Shown piece by piece: positions 7,144 through 14,320 of a DNA stretch of 23,493 nt. Below the pieces are notes generated by a model. It searched no databases. It saw only the letters and a list, made by a program, of their open reading frames with translations, and had not been told where the DNA came from. How positions within the stretch are numbered: the first letter of the stretch is position 1; each line of letters opens with the position of its first letter. The position numbers and the translations under genes are program-made. Source of the DNA: Candidatus Omnitrophota bacterium (GTDB lineage Bacteria > Omnitrophota > 4484-213); NCBI GenBank assembly GCA_003645805.1, contig QNCL01000009.1, forward strand, positions 1 to 23,493, read 5' to 3'.

Positions 7144-7833
7144 TTATTTTATCTTCTGAAGTCTTTCAATATCCTTATTTCTTCCTATCACTATCAGACT
7201 ATCCCCTTCTTTGATAATGTCTTTACCCGCAGGAGAGATGTTAATCTCCTGCTTTATCTCCGTATCCCCTTTATCTGTCACTGAAGGAATCTTTTTCTTT
7301 ATAGCAATAACATTTGCCTTGTATTTTGTGCGCAAATCCAGTTCTTGCAAAGATTTATTGATAAAGGTTGAGGGAGCGACTATCTCTACCACACTATGCT
7401 CGGAAGAAAGATTGATATACTCAATAATCTGAGAGGATATCAGGCTGTTTGCCACCTGTATTCCCATATCTCTTTCTGGAAAAACTACTTTAGTAGCCCC
7501 CACCCTCCTCAATACCCTTCCTTGAATTTCGGTGATTGCCTTCGCCACAATCTCCTTCACATTCATCTCCTTCAGAATTAAGGTAACCAAAATGCTTGCT
7601 TCCAGACTCTTTCCGATAGCAATAATCGCTACATCCACATCCTTAATCCCTATCTTTCTGAGCACCTTCTCATCGGTAGCATCCGCTTGTATTGCTTGAG
7701 TAACCAAAGAAGCGATGCTCTCCACCTTCTCTTTGTCCTGGTCAATAGCCAGCACCTGATAACCTTTCTCGCTCAATGTCTTGGCTACGCTTGAACCAAA
7801 CCTTCCTAAACCAATTATGGCAAATTGACGCAT
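7144..7833 (-). CDS. K+ channel/transporter regulatory subunit, KtrA/TrkA type
   Basis: 229 residues with one RCK_N (TrkA-N) and one RCK_C (TrkA-C) domain, the KtrA layout rather than the duplicated TrkA of E. coli. The Rossmann motif is GLGRFG (8-13) with D31 after strand two as the nucleotide-ribose acid; ADATDE and AIIAIG are typical. Residues about 140-229 form the TrkA-C domain, which senses c-di-AMP in some homologues. It should be a cytoplasmic nucleotide-sensing gate for a membrane K+ transporter (KtrB/TrkH type), which is not in this window. It begins one base after the rplT stop codon, an unusual attachment to the translation operon. Confidence 0.92.
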   Translation of the reverse strand: MRQFAIIGLGRFGSSVAKTLSEKGYQVLAIDQDKEKVESIASLVTQAIQADATDEKVLRKIGIKDVDVAIIAIGKSLEASILVTLILKEMNVKEIVAKAITEIQGRVLRRVGATKVVFPERDMGIQVANSLISSQIIEYINLSSEHSVVEIVAPSTFINKSLQELDLRTKYKANVIAIKKKIPSVTDKGDTEIKQEINISPAGKDIIKEGDSLIVIGRNKDIERLQKIK

Positions 7834-7834
7834 T

Positions 7835-8188
7835 CTATCCCTCTCCCTTTGCCACCTCTACAAGTTTCTTAAATGTCTGTGTATCCTCTAAGGCTATTTC
7901 TGCTAATATCTTTCTGTCCAGTTCCACACCGGCTTTCTTTAATCCTGCAATAAATCTACGGTAAGAAATGTTCTCTAATCGTGCCGCATTGTTTATACGC
8001 ACAATCCAAAGTTTTCTAAACTCGCGCTTCTTGACCTTTCTGTCCCGATAACTATAGGCTAAACTCCTCTTTACACTCTCTGCGGCAGTGCGATAGAGTT
8101 TGCTCCTTCCTCCCCGAAAACCCTTTGCCAGTTTTAATACCTTCTTCCTTCTTCTGCGAGAAGCAGGTGCATTTGTTGCTCGTGGCAT
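7835..8188 (-). CDS. rplT: 50S ribosomal protein L20
   Basis: 117 residues, the standard L20 length. The basic N-terminus (PRATNAPASRRRRKKVLKLA, residues 2-21), KGFRGGRSKLYRTA and the WIVRINNAARLENISYRRF stretch are diagnostic. L20 binds 23S rRNA and is needed for early large-subunit assembly; in several bacteria it also represses the infC-rpmI-rplT mRNA. It follows rpmI by 18 bases, in the conserved order infC-rpmI-rplT. I did not identify an L20-binding pseudoknot here. Confidence 0.98.
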   Translation of the reverse strand: MPRATNAPASRRRRKKVLKLAKGFRGGRSKLYRTAAESVKRSLAYSYRDRKVKKREFRKLWIVRINNAARLENISYRRFIAGLKKAGVELDRKILAEIALEDTQTFKKLVEVAKGEG

Positions 8189-8206
8189 CTTCTCTCCCCT
8201 CCTTCT

Positions 8207-8410
8207 TTATCCTAATCCCAAGAGTTTTTTTATCTTTTTAGTTTCTACTTTATTCACCAGATCCGGAGTTTTTAACCTGCGCATTCTCTTACTCCTTTTT
8301 TTGGTCAACAGATGGCTTCCATAAGCCTTGTTTCGCCTAATCTTTCCCTTCCCGGTAAGTTTAAATCGTTTCTCTACACTCTTTCTAATTTTTAACTTAA
8401 GTTTTTTCAT
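8207..8410 (-). CDS. rpmI: 50S ribosomal protein L35
   Basis: 67 residues, highly basic, the usual L35 length. MKKLKLKIRKSVEKRFKLTG, GKIRRNKAYGSHLLTKKR and KRMRRLK are standard for the family (normally K-T-x-K-S/A-A-x-K-R-F-x-x-T-G-x-G-K). It lies between infC (7-base gap) and rplT (18-base gap), the conserved IF3-L35-L20 order in which these products are made in linked amounts. Confidence 0.97.
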   Translation of the reverse strand: MKKLKLKIRKSVEKRFKLTGKGKIRRNKAYGSHLLTKKRSKRMRRLKTPDLVNKVETKKIKKLLGLG

Positions 8411-8417
8411 ACTTCAC

Positions 8418-8957
8418 CTACTTACTTAAGGGGCTAATAATAGCCACAATCTGCTTTCCCTCCTGAGCAGGAGGTCTTTCCACTTTCCCTTTTTCTCTTA
8501 ACTTTTCTATAAACTCCTCTATCAACTTCTGTCCTTGCTTTAGATAGGCTATCTCTCTGCCTTTGAAAAATAGCCTTATCTTCAGCTTATACCCTTCGGA
8601 AAGAAACTTCTCTGCTTGATGCAATTTTACATTATAGTCATGCTCTCCAATATAAAGACGCAGTCTCACCTCCTTAATCTCCGCTTTCCTTTGCTTCTTA
8701 TGTGCCTCTCTTTGACGCTTTTCTCTTTCATACTTGAATTTACTAAAGTCAATGATCCGACATACAGGGGGATGAACATTGGGAGCAACCTCTACCAAAT
8801 CCAAGCCTGCTTCTTCAGCCAACCTCTGTCCTTCTTCCAAAGAAACAATACCCACCTGCTTTCCCTCTTTATCAATAAGCCTGATTTCCTTTGCTCTTAT
8901 CTCTGTATTTACCCGTATCCTATTTTTATCCTCTCTCTTTCGCTCAAACCCTCTAAT
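8418..8957 (-). CDS. infC: translation initiation factor IF-3, probable AUU start
   Basis: IF-3 binds the 30S subunit, blocks early 50S joining and rejects wrong start codons. Reading upstream of the first ordinary start (GTG at 8855), the frame stays open and encodes the conserved N-terminal segment RIRVNTEIRAKEIRLIDKEG (13-32), so the gene must begin further up. Between that GTG and the in-frame TGA at 8966-8964 there is no ATG, GTG or TTG. The only plausible starts are two adjacent ATT codons at 8960 and 8957, as in E. coli infC, where AUU enables self-regulation by IF-3. GAGGTGA sits just upstream. From 8957 the product has 179 residues, a full-length IF-3. The start overlaps the thrS stop by 5 bases (8 from 8960). 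GTG at 8855 would give a 145-residue fragment without its N-terminal strand. Confidence 0.93.
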   Translation of the reverse strand: MRGFERKREDKNRIRVNTEIRAKEIRLIDKEGKQVGIVSLEEGQRLAEEAGLDLVEVAPNVHPPVCRIIDFSKFKYEREKRQREAHKKQRKAEIKEVRLRLYIGEHDYNVKLHQAEKFLSEGYKLKIRLFFKGREIAYLKQGQKLIEEFIEKLREKGKVERPPAQEGKQIVAIISPLSK

Positions 8958-10647
8958 AATTTCTCACCTCACTTACAAAATCCTCCAATTTCCTCCTTCC
9001 CTTATCGCCTTTCCTTCTCTCCCTTACCGCCACACTTCCCTCCTTCATCTCTCTATCCCCGATAATCAAAAGATAGGGAACCTTTTCCAGTTCTCCTGCA
9101 CGCACCTTATACTCTATCCTCTCGTCTCGGAAATCAGTCTCTATCCGCAGAGATGCCTCTTCTAATCTCCTTACCACCTCCTGAGCATAGGGAATGTGTT
9201 CCTGAGCAATAGTAAGCACTTTTACCTGCACAGGAGCAAGCCAGAAAGGAAAATCGCCCGCATAATGTTCGATCAAGATCCCCAGAAACCTTTCTATAGA
9301 ACCAAATACTGCCCGATGCAACATCACTACAGGATGCTTACCTCCGTCTTTGCCCACACACTCTATCCTAAACCTTTCGGGCATTGAAAAGTCGACCTGA
9401 ATTGTGCCACATTGCCAATTTCTCTCTAAACAGTCCTTGATATGGAAATCAATCTTAGGACCATAAAACGCTCCTTCTCCTTGCTTTACCTTATACTCTA
9501 TTCCTATCTCCTTTAAAGCCTCTGATAAAGAAGTTGTTGCTCTCTCCCACATTTCTTCACTTCCTATAAAGTTTTCTGGACGAGTAGAAAGATGGATAGA
9601 GTAATCAGTAAATCCTATTTTCTTATACATCCTTAATATCAAATTTACTACCTTTACTATCTCCTCCTTGAGTTGCTCAGGAAGGCAGAAGATATGTGCA
9701 TCGTCAATGGTAAACGCTTTTGCTCTAAACAATCCTTGGGTTACCCCGGAAAGTTCTTGACGATGCACTAAACCCAACTCTGCAAACCTTAAAGGTAGTT
9801 CTCGGTAAGAATGTTGTCTCTCTTTATAGAGCAAGAGTGCACCCGGGCAATTCATTGGACGCACTACATACCTCTTATTTCCTAATTGAGTAAAATAGAT
9901 ATGCTCCTTATAATGCTCATAATGCCCACTTCTCTTCCATAGATCCTCCTGCAAGATTAAGGGAGTTTTTATCTCTAAATACCCCTCCTTTCTATGCTCT
10001 TCTCGCCAGAAGTTGATCAGATTTTCATAGAGAATTAACCCTTTAGAATGATAGAAAGGAGTAGCGGGTGCCTCTGGATGAAAACTAAACAAACCTAAAT
10101 CCTTTCCCAACTTCCTATGATCTCTCTTTTTTGCTTCCTGTAGATTTCTAAGATATGTAGACAACCCCTCTTCTGTGTCAAAAGCAGTCCCGTAGATTCT
10201 CTGAAGCATCCTGTTTTTTGCATTCCCTCGCCAATAAGCACCAGAAACCTTAAGCAGTTTAAAAAATCTCACCTTACCTGTAGAGGAAAGATGGGGACCG
10301 CGGCAAAGGTCTACAAACTCTCCCTGTCGATAAACAGATACCTCCTTATCTTCTATTTCCTTAATCAGTTCCAATTTATAATCTTCCTTTAACTCCTTGA
10401 ATATCTGTATAGCCTTCTCTTTGCTCATCTGTTCGTGAGAAAAGACCAGATCTTCCTCTACAATCCTCCTCATTTCTTGCTCTATTCTTTCCAGATCCTG
10501 AGAACTAAACCTCTTAGAGTAATCAAAATCATAGTAAAAACCCTCGGAGGTCGCTGGTCCAATTCCTAACTTTGCCTCCGGATAAAGCCTCTTTACTGCT
10601 TGAGCAAGAATATGAGCACTACTATGTCTTAAGATAGAAAGGTCCAT
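8953..10647 (-). CDS. thrS: threonyl-tRNA synthetase lacking the N-terminal TGS domain
   Basis: 564 residues against about 640 for the E. coli enzyme. The protein opens directly in the editing domain: HSSAH (H8, H12) and CRGPH (C115, H119) are the editing-site residues that hydrolyse Ser-tRNA(Thr). The class II catalytic core follows, with the zinc-ligand Cys in RPMNCPGALLLYK, motif 2 around FRAKAFTIDDAHIFC and motif 3 near VMLHRAVFGSIERFLGILIE; the anticodon-binding domain is C-terminal. The missing part is the roughly 65-residue TGS domain. The start is firm because an in-frame TAG immediately precedes the ATG at 10647, with GAGAGG upstream, so no longer product is possible. It heads the thrS-infC-rpmI-rplT cluster. 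The 85-base leader after the tRNA is too short for a T-box and shows none. Confidence 0.96.
   Translation of the reverse strand: MDLSILRHSSAHILAQAVKRLYPEAKLGIGPATSEGFYYDFDYSKRFSSQDLERIEQEMRRIVEEDLVFSHEQMSKEKAIQIFKELKEDYKLELIKEIEDKEVSVYRQGEFVDLCRGPHLSSTGKVRFFKLLKVSGAYWRGNAKNRMLQRIYGTAFDTEEGLSTYLRNLQEAKKRDHRKLGKDLGLFSFHPEAPATPFYHSKGLILYENLINFWREEHRKEGYLEIKTPLILQEDLWKRSGHYEHYKEHIYFTQLGNKRYVVRPMNCPGALLLYKERQHSYRELPLRFAELGLVHRQELSGVTQGLFRAKAFTIDDAHIFCLPEQLKEEIVKVVNLILRMYKKIGFTDYSIHLSTRPENFIGSEEMWERATTSLSEALKEIGIEYKVKQGEGAFYGPKIDFHIKDCLERNWQCGTIQVDFSMPERFRIECVGKDGGKHPVVMLHRAVFGSIERFLGILIEHYAGDFPFWLAPVQVKVLTIAQEHIPYAQEVVRRLEEASLRIETDFRDERIEYKVRAGELEKVPYLLIIGDREMKEGSVAVRERRKGDKGRRKLEDFVSEVRNY
8961..8970 (-). 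promoter_or_regulatory. Shine-Dalgarno and AUU start region of infC
   Basis: On the minus strand GAGGTGAGAA precedes ATTATT inside the last codons of thrS. The GAGGTGA core pairs well with the 16S rRNA tail. The spacer from GAGGTG to the first ATT is 4 bases and to the second 7. The thrS TAG overlaps the second ATT by one base, so ThrRS termination and IF-3 initiation should be coupled. Confidence 0.7.
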
Positions 10648-10732
10648 CTATCCTCTCAAAATAACTGAAGAAATAGAAACAACAAAACTTGCTTCTTTCA
10701 CTTCTCCTTCAAGGCTTTTTATAATCTAAACT

Positions 10733-10808
10733 TGGTGGGCATTAGAGGATTCGAACCTCTGACCTCTACGATGTGAGCGTAGCGCTCTAACCACTGAGCT
10801 AAATGCCC
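10733..10808 (-). tRNA. tRNA-Val, anticodon CAC
   Basis: A 76-nucleotide cloverleaf including an encoded 3' CCA. The acceptor stem GGGCATT pairs with AATGCCC and the discriminator is A. The D stem is GCTC/GAGC, the anticodon stem CTACG/CGTAG with loop CTCACAT giving anticodon CAC (reads GUG), the variable loop is 5 bases, and the T stem AGAGG/CCTCT carries the loop TTCGAAT. All four stems pair perfectly. It lies between hisB (59 bases) and thrS (85 bases), so it may be processed from a mixed mRNA-tRNA transcript. Confidence 0.97.
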
Positions 10809-10867
10809 TCTTAAATCTCAGAAGATCTTAAAAACTTTATCCTCTCTTCTTATTGAATTATTGAACT

Positions 10868-11473
10868 CTATATCCTTCCTTTAGTAGAAGGAACCCCTTT
10901 TCTTCGCGGATCAATTTGAGTTGCCCCATCCAACGCTATGCCTAAGGCTTTAAACATCGCCTCTAATGTGTGATGCAAATCTGCTGAAGTCTTCAGATTG
11001 ATATGCAGGTCAAGTCCGCAGTTATTTACAAATGATTGCAGAAAATGTTTAGCGTCTTCAAAGTTATACCCACTGCGTTCTTTATCTGAGCGGGAGGCAA
11101 AAGCAAGTTGAGGATTAAGCCTTAAAAATGGCCGTCCACTTATATCTACACTTACCTCTGCTAATGCCTCGCCCATCGGTACCACAGAGAAAGCAATTCT
11201 TCTTATCCCCGCTTTGTCTCTTAATGCCTGTTTAAACGCCTCACCTAAACAGATACCCACATCCTCATTTGTATGATGGATATCCACTTCTATATCCCCT
11301 TTTGCTTTAATCTTCAGATCAAACAATCCCCAGTAAGCAAATAGTTCTAACATATGATTGAGGAAAGGGATTTGAGTATCTATCTCTGTTTCTCCTCTTC
11401 CATCTATATTCAGCGATATCTTAATATCTGTTTCTCTACTCCTGCGGGCTATCTCCGCTCTTCTTATCTCCAT
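10868..11473 (-). CDS. hisB: imidazoleglycerol-phosphate dehydratase
   Basis: 201 residues, the monofunctional HisB (no phosphatase domain). It removes water from imidazoleglycerol phosphate to give imidazoleacetol phosphate, using two Mn ions. Both metal-binding repeats are present: HHTNEDVGICLGEA (66-79) and HHTLEAMFKALG (167-178), and the family's closing PSTKG is at 195-199. The ATG at 11473 lies inside hisD, overlapping it by 38 bases. No later Met precedes the conserved RETDIKISLNIDG, so the overlap seems real. Confidence 0.96.
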   Translation of the reverse strand: MEIRRAEIARRSRETDIKISLNIDGRGETEIDTQIPFLNHMLELFAYWGLFDLKIKAKGDIEVDIHHTNEDVGICLGEAFKQALRDKAGIRRIAFSVVPMGEALAEVSVDISGRPFLRLNPQLAFASRSDKERSGYNFEDAKHFLQSFVNNCGLDLHINLKTSADLHHTLEAMFKALGIALDGATQIDPRRKGVPSTKGRI

Positions 11474-12701
11474 TTCTACTTTTTCTAAACCTTATCTCTA
11501 TTGACTCCTTATGCCTTATCATCCCCTCTATCTCTGATAGTTTATTTATCACTTCTCTTGCTTTCTCCAATCCTTTGCGTGAACAGGAGATATAATGCGA
11601 GGCTTTTACAAATGTTTCTCTTCTCAAGCAAGAGAAAAAGCGCGCTCCTCCTTGTGTAGGAAGAATATGACTGGGACCGGCAAAATAGTCTCCTACTGCT
11701 ACGGGAGAGTATCTGCCCACAAATATCGCTCCTGCATTATTTATCAAAGGAATAAGATCTCTTGCTCGGCTTACCATCAACTGCAGGTGCTCAGGAGCAA
11801 GTAAGTTAATCACCTCCACTGCTTCTTCTAATCTCCTCAATAAGATTATCCATCCTTTATTTATCTCCTTCTGCACTACTTCTGCAAGTTTAGAAGAGTT
11901 AGTTAGCAATATCCCTGAGCCCTCCTTATGCTCCTGTTGAGCATGCAGGTCAGCAATTACAAAAGATACAGGAGTGCTATCGTCTGCTACAATCACTACC
12001 TCGCTTGGTCCAGCAAGCATATCTATGTCTACAAACCCAAAACACTGCCTTTTTGCTTCCTGCACATAGACATTTCCCGGGCCAACAATTTTATCCACTT
12101 TCTTGACAAGAGAAGTGCCAAAAGCCAGAGCGGCTATTGCCTGTGCTCCTCCTATACGATATATCTCTTTCACCCCTAACAGATTTGCTACAACCAGAAT
12201 ATGAGCATCTATCTCTCCCCTTTCCCTAACAGGAGAAGTAAGGATAATCTCCTTTACTCCTGCCACCTTCGCGGGGATTACAGACATATACACGGTGGAA
12301 ATCAATGCTGCACTGCCACCAGGGATATAAACCCCCACTCTCTCTATTGGCCTTTCCAATCTTCCCAGAACAACCCCATCTCTTCTTATTCTTAACTCTC
12401 TCTTTTTTTCTTTCCTATAAAACTCCTCTACATTGTTTATCACCGAGCGTAATAAAGGAATAAAACTACAATCTATTCTCTGATAGGCTCTGTTAACATC
12501 CCCTTCGCTTACCTTTATTCTTTTAAGAGAAAGATCAATCTTATCAAACTCTTTTGTCCATTTTAAAATACCTTTGTCTCCATTCTGGCGAACATCTCGG
12601 ATTACCTTGCTCACCAACCTTCTCACCTTCTCCTCTACTTTATAGGTGAGTAGAGAAGAAATCCTCTTCAGGTTATCCTTGCTGTACTCTATTATCTCCA
12701 T
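11436..12701 (-). CDS. hisD: histidinol dehydrogenase
   Basis: 421 residues, typical. HisD oxidises histidinol to histidine in two NAD-dependent steps with a bound zinc. Recognisable parts are RVGVYIPGGSAALISTVYM (121-139), IGGAQAIAALAFGT (183-196), KVDKIVGPGNVYVQEAKR, the zinc ligands Q255 and H258 in DLHAQQEHKEGS, D338 in VAVGDYFAGPSHILPT, and catalytic E304-H305 in LAPEHLQL. The tail after HKESIEIRF (about 15 residues, KSRNGDKKSGDSPQE) is extra and lies in the overlap with hisB. It starts 4 bases after the mcsB stop, so histidine synthesis and arginine kinase are on one transcript. Confidence 0.97.
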   Translation of the reverse strand: MEIIEYSKDNLKRISSLLTYKVEEKVRRLVSKVIRDVRQNGDKGILKWTKEFDKIDLSLKRIKVSEGDVNRAYQRIDCSFIPLLRSVINNVEEFYRKEKKRELRIRRDGVVLGRLERPIERVGVYIPGGSAALISTVYMSVIPAKVAGVKEIILTSPVRERGEIDAHILVVANLLGVKEIYRIGGAQAIAALAFGTSLVKKVDKIVGPGNVYVQEAKRQCFGFVDIDMLAGPSEVVIVADDSTPVSFVIADLHAQQEHKEGSGILLTNSSKLAEVVQKEINKGWIILLRRLEEAVEVINLLAPEHLQLMVSRARDLIPLINNAGAIFVGRYSPVAVGDYFAGPSHILPTQGGARFFSCLRRETFVKASHYISCSRKGLEKAREVINKLSEIEGMIRHKESIEIRFRKSRNGDKKSGDSPQE

Positions 12702-12705
12702 CTCT

Positions 12706-13752
12706 CTATCTCAATCGTTCTCTAATCAACTCTGCTCTCTTCACATCTCTTTCATAGGCATTTAATTTTTTACCTTCTATCTTCTGTAAATGCGCAGGTT
12801 GAGTTAATAGAAAGAGTTCGTTTATTTTTCTCAGTTGAACATCTCTTAAGATATTCAAGTCTGTCCCTAAACGCACCATTGAAAGCAAACTCATTGTTTC
12901 CCCGCTACTGATAAAATAAGAGTTTTTTAATATCCCATAAGCTCGCCAAATCTGGTTGTAGAGAATCTCCCGGCTCTGTTTCAAAAGCGATTTTCTTCTC
13001 TCCTGTTCATAATTAACTATCTGACGCACCACTCTCTCTAAGTTATCAATGATATCCTCTTCGTTTCTGCCTAAAGTGCGCTGATTGGAAAATTGGAAGA
13101 AATTCCCGCTTGCTTCTGTGCCTTCTCCGTAAAGCCCGCGTGCAACAATTCCTAACTTTGAAATGGTCTGAAGCACATCCTTTATCTGTTTACTCATTAC
13201 CAAAGCGGGCAGATGAAGCATTAAAGAAGCACGCATTCCCGTGCCTACATTTGTTGGGCAAGCAGTCAAATAACCCCACTGCGGACTAAAAGCATAGTTC
13301 AACCTTTGTTCTAATTGTTTGTCTAACTCATTAATCAGTCGCCAAGCATCACTTAGATTAAACCCTGACTGAAAAACTTGGATTCGCAGATGGTCTTCTT
13401 CATTGAGCATTATACTAATAACCTCTCTCTCGCTGATAACCACTGCTTTACAATCTCTTCCCTTCGTCTGCTCACGACTAACCAGATGCCTTTCCAATAA
13501 AAACTGCTTATCCAATGCACTTAGTCCATCCATCTCGAGGAAAAGTCCATTCTTCAGATACTTAATCTTAAAAAGAGCGTCTTTTACCAAAGAAAGTACC
13601 TCTTTTCTCTCTTTTTTATCTGCCCAGTGAGGAAAAGAAAAATTGCTTAGATTCCTTGCCAGGCGGATTCTACTACTGATTACAATGTGGGAATCTGGCC
13701 CTGTGCCCTTTAACCACTCACTGGTTTGGGCAAGAAGGCTGTTCAGATTCAT
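12706..13752 (-). CDS. mcsB: protein arginine kinase McsB
   Basis: 348 residues, a phosphagen-kinase fold protein. In Bacillus McsB phosphorylates arginines on repressors and damaged proteins, marking them for ClpC-ClpP. Seen here: VISSRIRLARNLSNFSFP (24-41), NEEDH (117-121, catalytic acid region), CPTNVGTGMRASLMLHLP (165-182, with C165 as the reactive-site Cys) and the nucleotide-loop GLYGEGTEASGNFFQFSNQ (206-224). The C-terminal RDVKRA (335-340) fits the RDxxRA phospho-arginine pocket of true McsB, which argues against a creatine- or arginine-kinase-like paralogue. A GGAGG lies before the ATG. It follows mcsA by 64 bases and is followed by hisD; ctsR and clpC are not in the window. Confidence 0.95.
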   Translation of the reverse strand: MNLNSLLAQTSEWLKGTGPDSHIVISSRIRLARNLSNFSFPHWADKKERKEVLSLVKDALFKIKYLKNGLFLEMDGLSALDKQFLLERHLVSREQTKGRDCKAVVISEREVISIMLNEEDHLRIQVFQSGFNLSDAWRLINELDKQLEQRLNYAFSPQWGYLTACPTNVGTGMRASLMLHLPALVMSKQIKDVLQTISKLGIVARGLYGEGTEASGNFFQFSNQRTLGRNEEDIIDNLERVVRQIVNYEQERRKSLLKQSREILYNQIWRAYGILKNSYFISSGETMSLLSMVRLGTDLNILRDVQLRKINELFLLTQPAHLQKIEGKKLNAYERDVKRAELIRERLR

Positions 13753-13816
13753 TGCTCTTTATCCTCCAGATACTCAAAACCTTACTGCTTTTCTCTATTG
13801 GAGCATAAGGGAAAAA

Positions 13817-14320
13817 CTATTCTTCGCTTTTTTTCATTTTACTCTTTATCTCTCTTATCTTATCCCTTAGTTTTGCTGCTTGCTCAAAGTTCTCCTCTTG
13901 AATCGCTTTGCTTAACTCCCTCTGTAATTCTTCAATCTCCACCTTTTCCCTCATTCCTTTGTCAGCATAATGGGGGAATTTACCAATATGCTGTTCCGCT
14001 CCTTGAATCCTTTTTAGTAAAGGGGCTAAACTTTGCTTAAAGGTATAATAGCACTGGCTACAACCTAAACGACCAATCTTCTTAAAATCCTCATAACTCA
14101 TACCACAATTCGGGCACTGTAATTCTACGGATTCTTTAACTCTGGGCAAATCAAAGTCTGTTAAGCCAGCCAGAAAATTGGCTAATGAAAAGTCCTCAGA
14201 CAATCCTATCCCTTTTTCTTGAGCACATTGCTCGCACAAGTGCAACTCTACCATCTTTTCATTGACTATCTCCGTAATATGCACACTGGCTATGTTCTTC
14301 TGGCAGATATCGCAAAGCAT
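13817..14320 (-). CDS. mcsA: McsA, zinc-finger activator of protein arginine kinase
   Basis: 167 residues. Two four-Cys zinc sites are visible: C3/C6 with C29/C32 (MLCDICQKN ... HLCEQC) and C69/C72 with C87/C90 (LQCPNCGMSYEDFKKIGRLG, then CSQC). The second is the block that activates McsB. Residues 129-162 form a UvrB/UvrC (UVR) coiled-coil motif, IEELQRELSKAIQEENFEQA onward. Pairing with mcsB directly downstream supports the name. Its ATG overlaps the leuC TAA by one base (TAATG), with GAGGAGG 5 bases upstream, so it is translationally coupled to leuC. Confidence 0.94.
   Translation of the reverse strand: MLCDICQKNIASVHITEIVNEKMVELHLCEQCAQEKGIGLSEDFSLANFLAGLTDFDLPRVKESVELQCPNCGMSYEDFKKIGRLGCSQCYYTFKQSLAPLLKRIQGAEQHIGKFPHYADKGMREKVEIEELQRELSKAIQEENFEQAAKLRDKIREIKSKMKKSEE

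Noticed and set aside
8616..9165. Plus-strand open frames of 128-149 codons opposite infC and the thrS end.
   Set aside because: They are antisense to well-identified genes, are rich in S, F, L and P as expected from the reverse of A/G-rich coding sequence, and lack ribosome sites.
10648..10732. A T-box or other amino-acid-responsive leader before thrS.
   Set aside because: The space between the tRNA and thrS is 85 bases, with no T-box core, specifier stem or terminator hairpin visible.
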